From Thelephora terrestris (lineage: Eukaryota > Basidiomycota > Agaricomycetes > Thelephorales > Thelephoraceae), in contig WIUZ02000019.1 in assembly GCA_015956445.1 (NCBI GenBank), forward strand, positions 682,001 to 746,000: DNA of 64,000 nucleotides, in the 5' to 3' direction. Made by a program: the position numbers and the translations under genes. Below the pieces are notes generated by a model. That model saw nothing but the letters and a program-made list of their open reading frames with translations. It was not told the origin of the DNA and searched no databases. Positions 62,801 to 64,000 of the stretch are shown here, piece by piece. Within the stretch, counting starts at the first letter, position 1. Every line of letters starts with the position of its first letter.

Positions 62801-64000
62801 CTGTCACATTTTTGTCAGAGAGAAGGCCGTCGGAGTGGGGAAAAGGACATACCGGCTCCACCACATGAGAAGCAACTGCTGCTCTTCATCCTTCCAGGTT
62901 CCAACAGTAAAAATAATTCTTTGGTAGAACTTCAAGTGATTGAACCCTGTTGTCTCACTTTTGAATGACCAGCGACATGTTGACTCGGCGGACAAAGCGT
63001 AGCGTGCCTGCGGAAGGGCAAACGAGGCGTTAATACCATCACACTCAGCCTACAATGATGTTGGCGTACCCTCCTGCGCCAGAGGATTGGCCTCTGGGGC
63101 GTGCGGCGGCAGGACCAATTAGGATAGAGAGGAGTACCTGCAAGCATTCAGCCAGGTCGTGTCAACAGGGGGTGGAGCGAACCTTGACAAGCAACTCCCC
63201 ACAAAGGAAGCCCTTGTTCATATCCTGTGGGTCCACCTGCTCATTCTCCCATAAAAACACTGGCAAGTCATCAATGGTGATGACTTGAAAAGTCTGGATC
63301 TCTTCATGGGTCCTATATGGAACAGTGTCAGCTCCATAGTGACCTGGAAGGGCAGAATGTCCAAGACGTGCATCTGATCTCCCCAATCTTTGGTTGAGGG
63401 ACACAACAACTGCCCACATACGTTGTTTCCAAATCCACAAAGCTTCTTGTCTTCAGGGACCCCAACACCCCAGCCGGACATCTGGCTGCTGATTGAATGG
63501 ACTTGTGAATCGCGAAACTCATTGCGACCCTTGTCCAGTTGCTGCATGAGGTCAGCCAGAGGCCAATCAGTGAGTAGATCTGAAATCTTGGGCTCGATGG
63601 ACAGAAGGTTGATGAACTCTTCCCTGTAGGTGTGATCACTGCAAGAAGGTGGCTGTCAGTGGCGTCAAAGTTAACATAGAGATGATACACGCAGGGGAGA
63701 GAGGAGTAGAGGGTTGGTGTCAACAAGAGGAGATCCACGTTGGATGATGTCACAGAACCTCCCCCAGATGGAAAACATGATTGCATATCCCTTCCCAGCA
63801 TGGATGAGTTGGGCGTCACGATAACTGTTGCTATTCATGACAGAGAGTGAGACAATGGAATGTGAGTTGACAGAGTAAATGTGACACATGACGGGTTGCT
63901 TGGATGTGGCTTTGTAGCAGGTGATGGTGTGAGCATGATGGTGGTCAAGAAAGAAGAGAAAGAATTGAACTGGAAAAACCCGAACAGGACCACGTTGATT
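62800..64000 (-). CDS. partial gene of unknown family, minus strand, start outside window
   Basis: Frames continue one another on the minus strand: YAIMFSIWGRFCDIIQRG, then IEPKISDLLTDWPLADLMQQ, ISSQMSGWGVGVPEDKKLC, RTHEEIQTFQVITIDDLPVF, QDMNKGFLCGELLVK, and at the end FNHLKFYQRIIFTVGTWKDE with MWWSRYVLF. Several short introns are needed. The Trp-rich end reminds me of fungal DUF6698-type proteins that accompany transposons, but this is a weak impression. The 5' end lies beyond base 64000. Confidence 0.35.

Overview
The window comes from a filamentous basidiomycete, most likely an Agaricomycete. The genes are dense with 50-70 nt GT-AG introns, and the gene families are typical of that class: F-box proteins, a Helitron with DUF6570-like helicase, KDZ/hAT/Tc1-type relics, and a nuclease-like plus kinase fusion of Crinkler-RHS type. 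No CRISPR, rRNA or tRNA gene was seen. All gene models were spliced by hand; intron phases were checked and most total lengths are divisible by three.

Layout. 1-9 kb is ordinary host sequence: the 3' part of alpha-actinin, cox20, a Cdc25/Acr2-like rhodanese, an F-box gene with a decayed tail, mitochondrial porin (VDAC) and a small secreted protein. 9.7-18.5 kb is a Helitron carrying a 2283-aa Rep/helicase and a second 361-aa spliced gene. 18.5-35 kb is a transposon graveyard. It holds a duplicated APH-like kinase segment, a Tc1/mariner-like transposase, MITEs, an intact-looking 311-aa orphan gene, and two coiled-coil gene families here called Z (24-26 kb and 37.8-40 kb) and W (32.8-34.5 kb). 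35-48 kb is a nest of insertions in and around the mitochondrial gene TAM41. 48-57.3 kb is host sequence again: ALG6, a Rax1-like RGS membrane protein, and a nuclease-like/kinase fusion. 57.3-64 kb is repeats: copia LTR pieces with a primer-binding site, a non-autonomous hAT, and a partial unknown gene.

The main discovery candidate is a 2.3-kb element here called XY, present three times (35383-37691, 40581-43414, 43846-46173). Every copy starts and ends with TGTCA/TGACA and is flanked by its own 5-bp target duplication (GGTCA, TTAAG, CCTCC). Two insertion sites also occur empty elsewhere in this window. It encodes two unrecognised, divergently transcribed proteins: X (207 aa, intronless) and Y (277 aa, one intron, Cys/His-rich C-terminus). 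A shared central promoter contains five to six copies of a GAGAAATCCCCA-like motif. No transposase, integrase or reverse transcriptase is visible in it.

The insertions give a relative chronology: copia LTR, then XY copy 2, then a CACTG MITE; Z element, then XY copy 1; and TAM41 hit by XY copy 3 and separately by a 364-bp MITE. TAM41 on this haplotype should therefore be non-functional, which is plausible only if another intact copy or nucleus exists.
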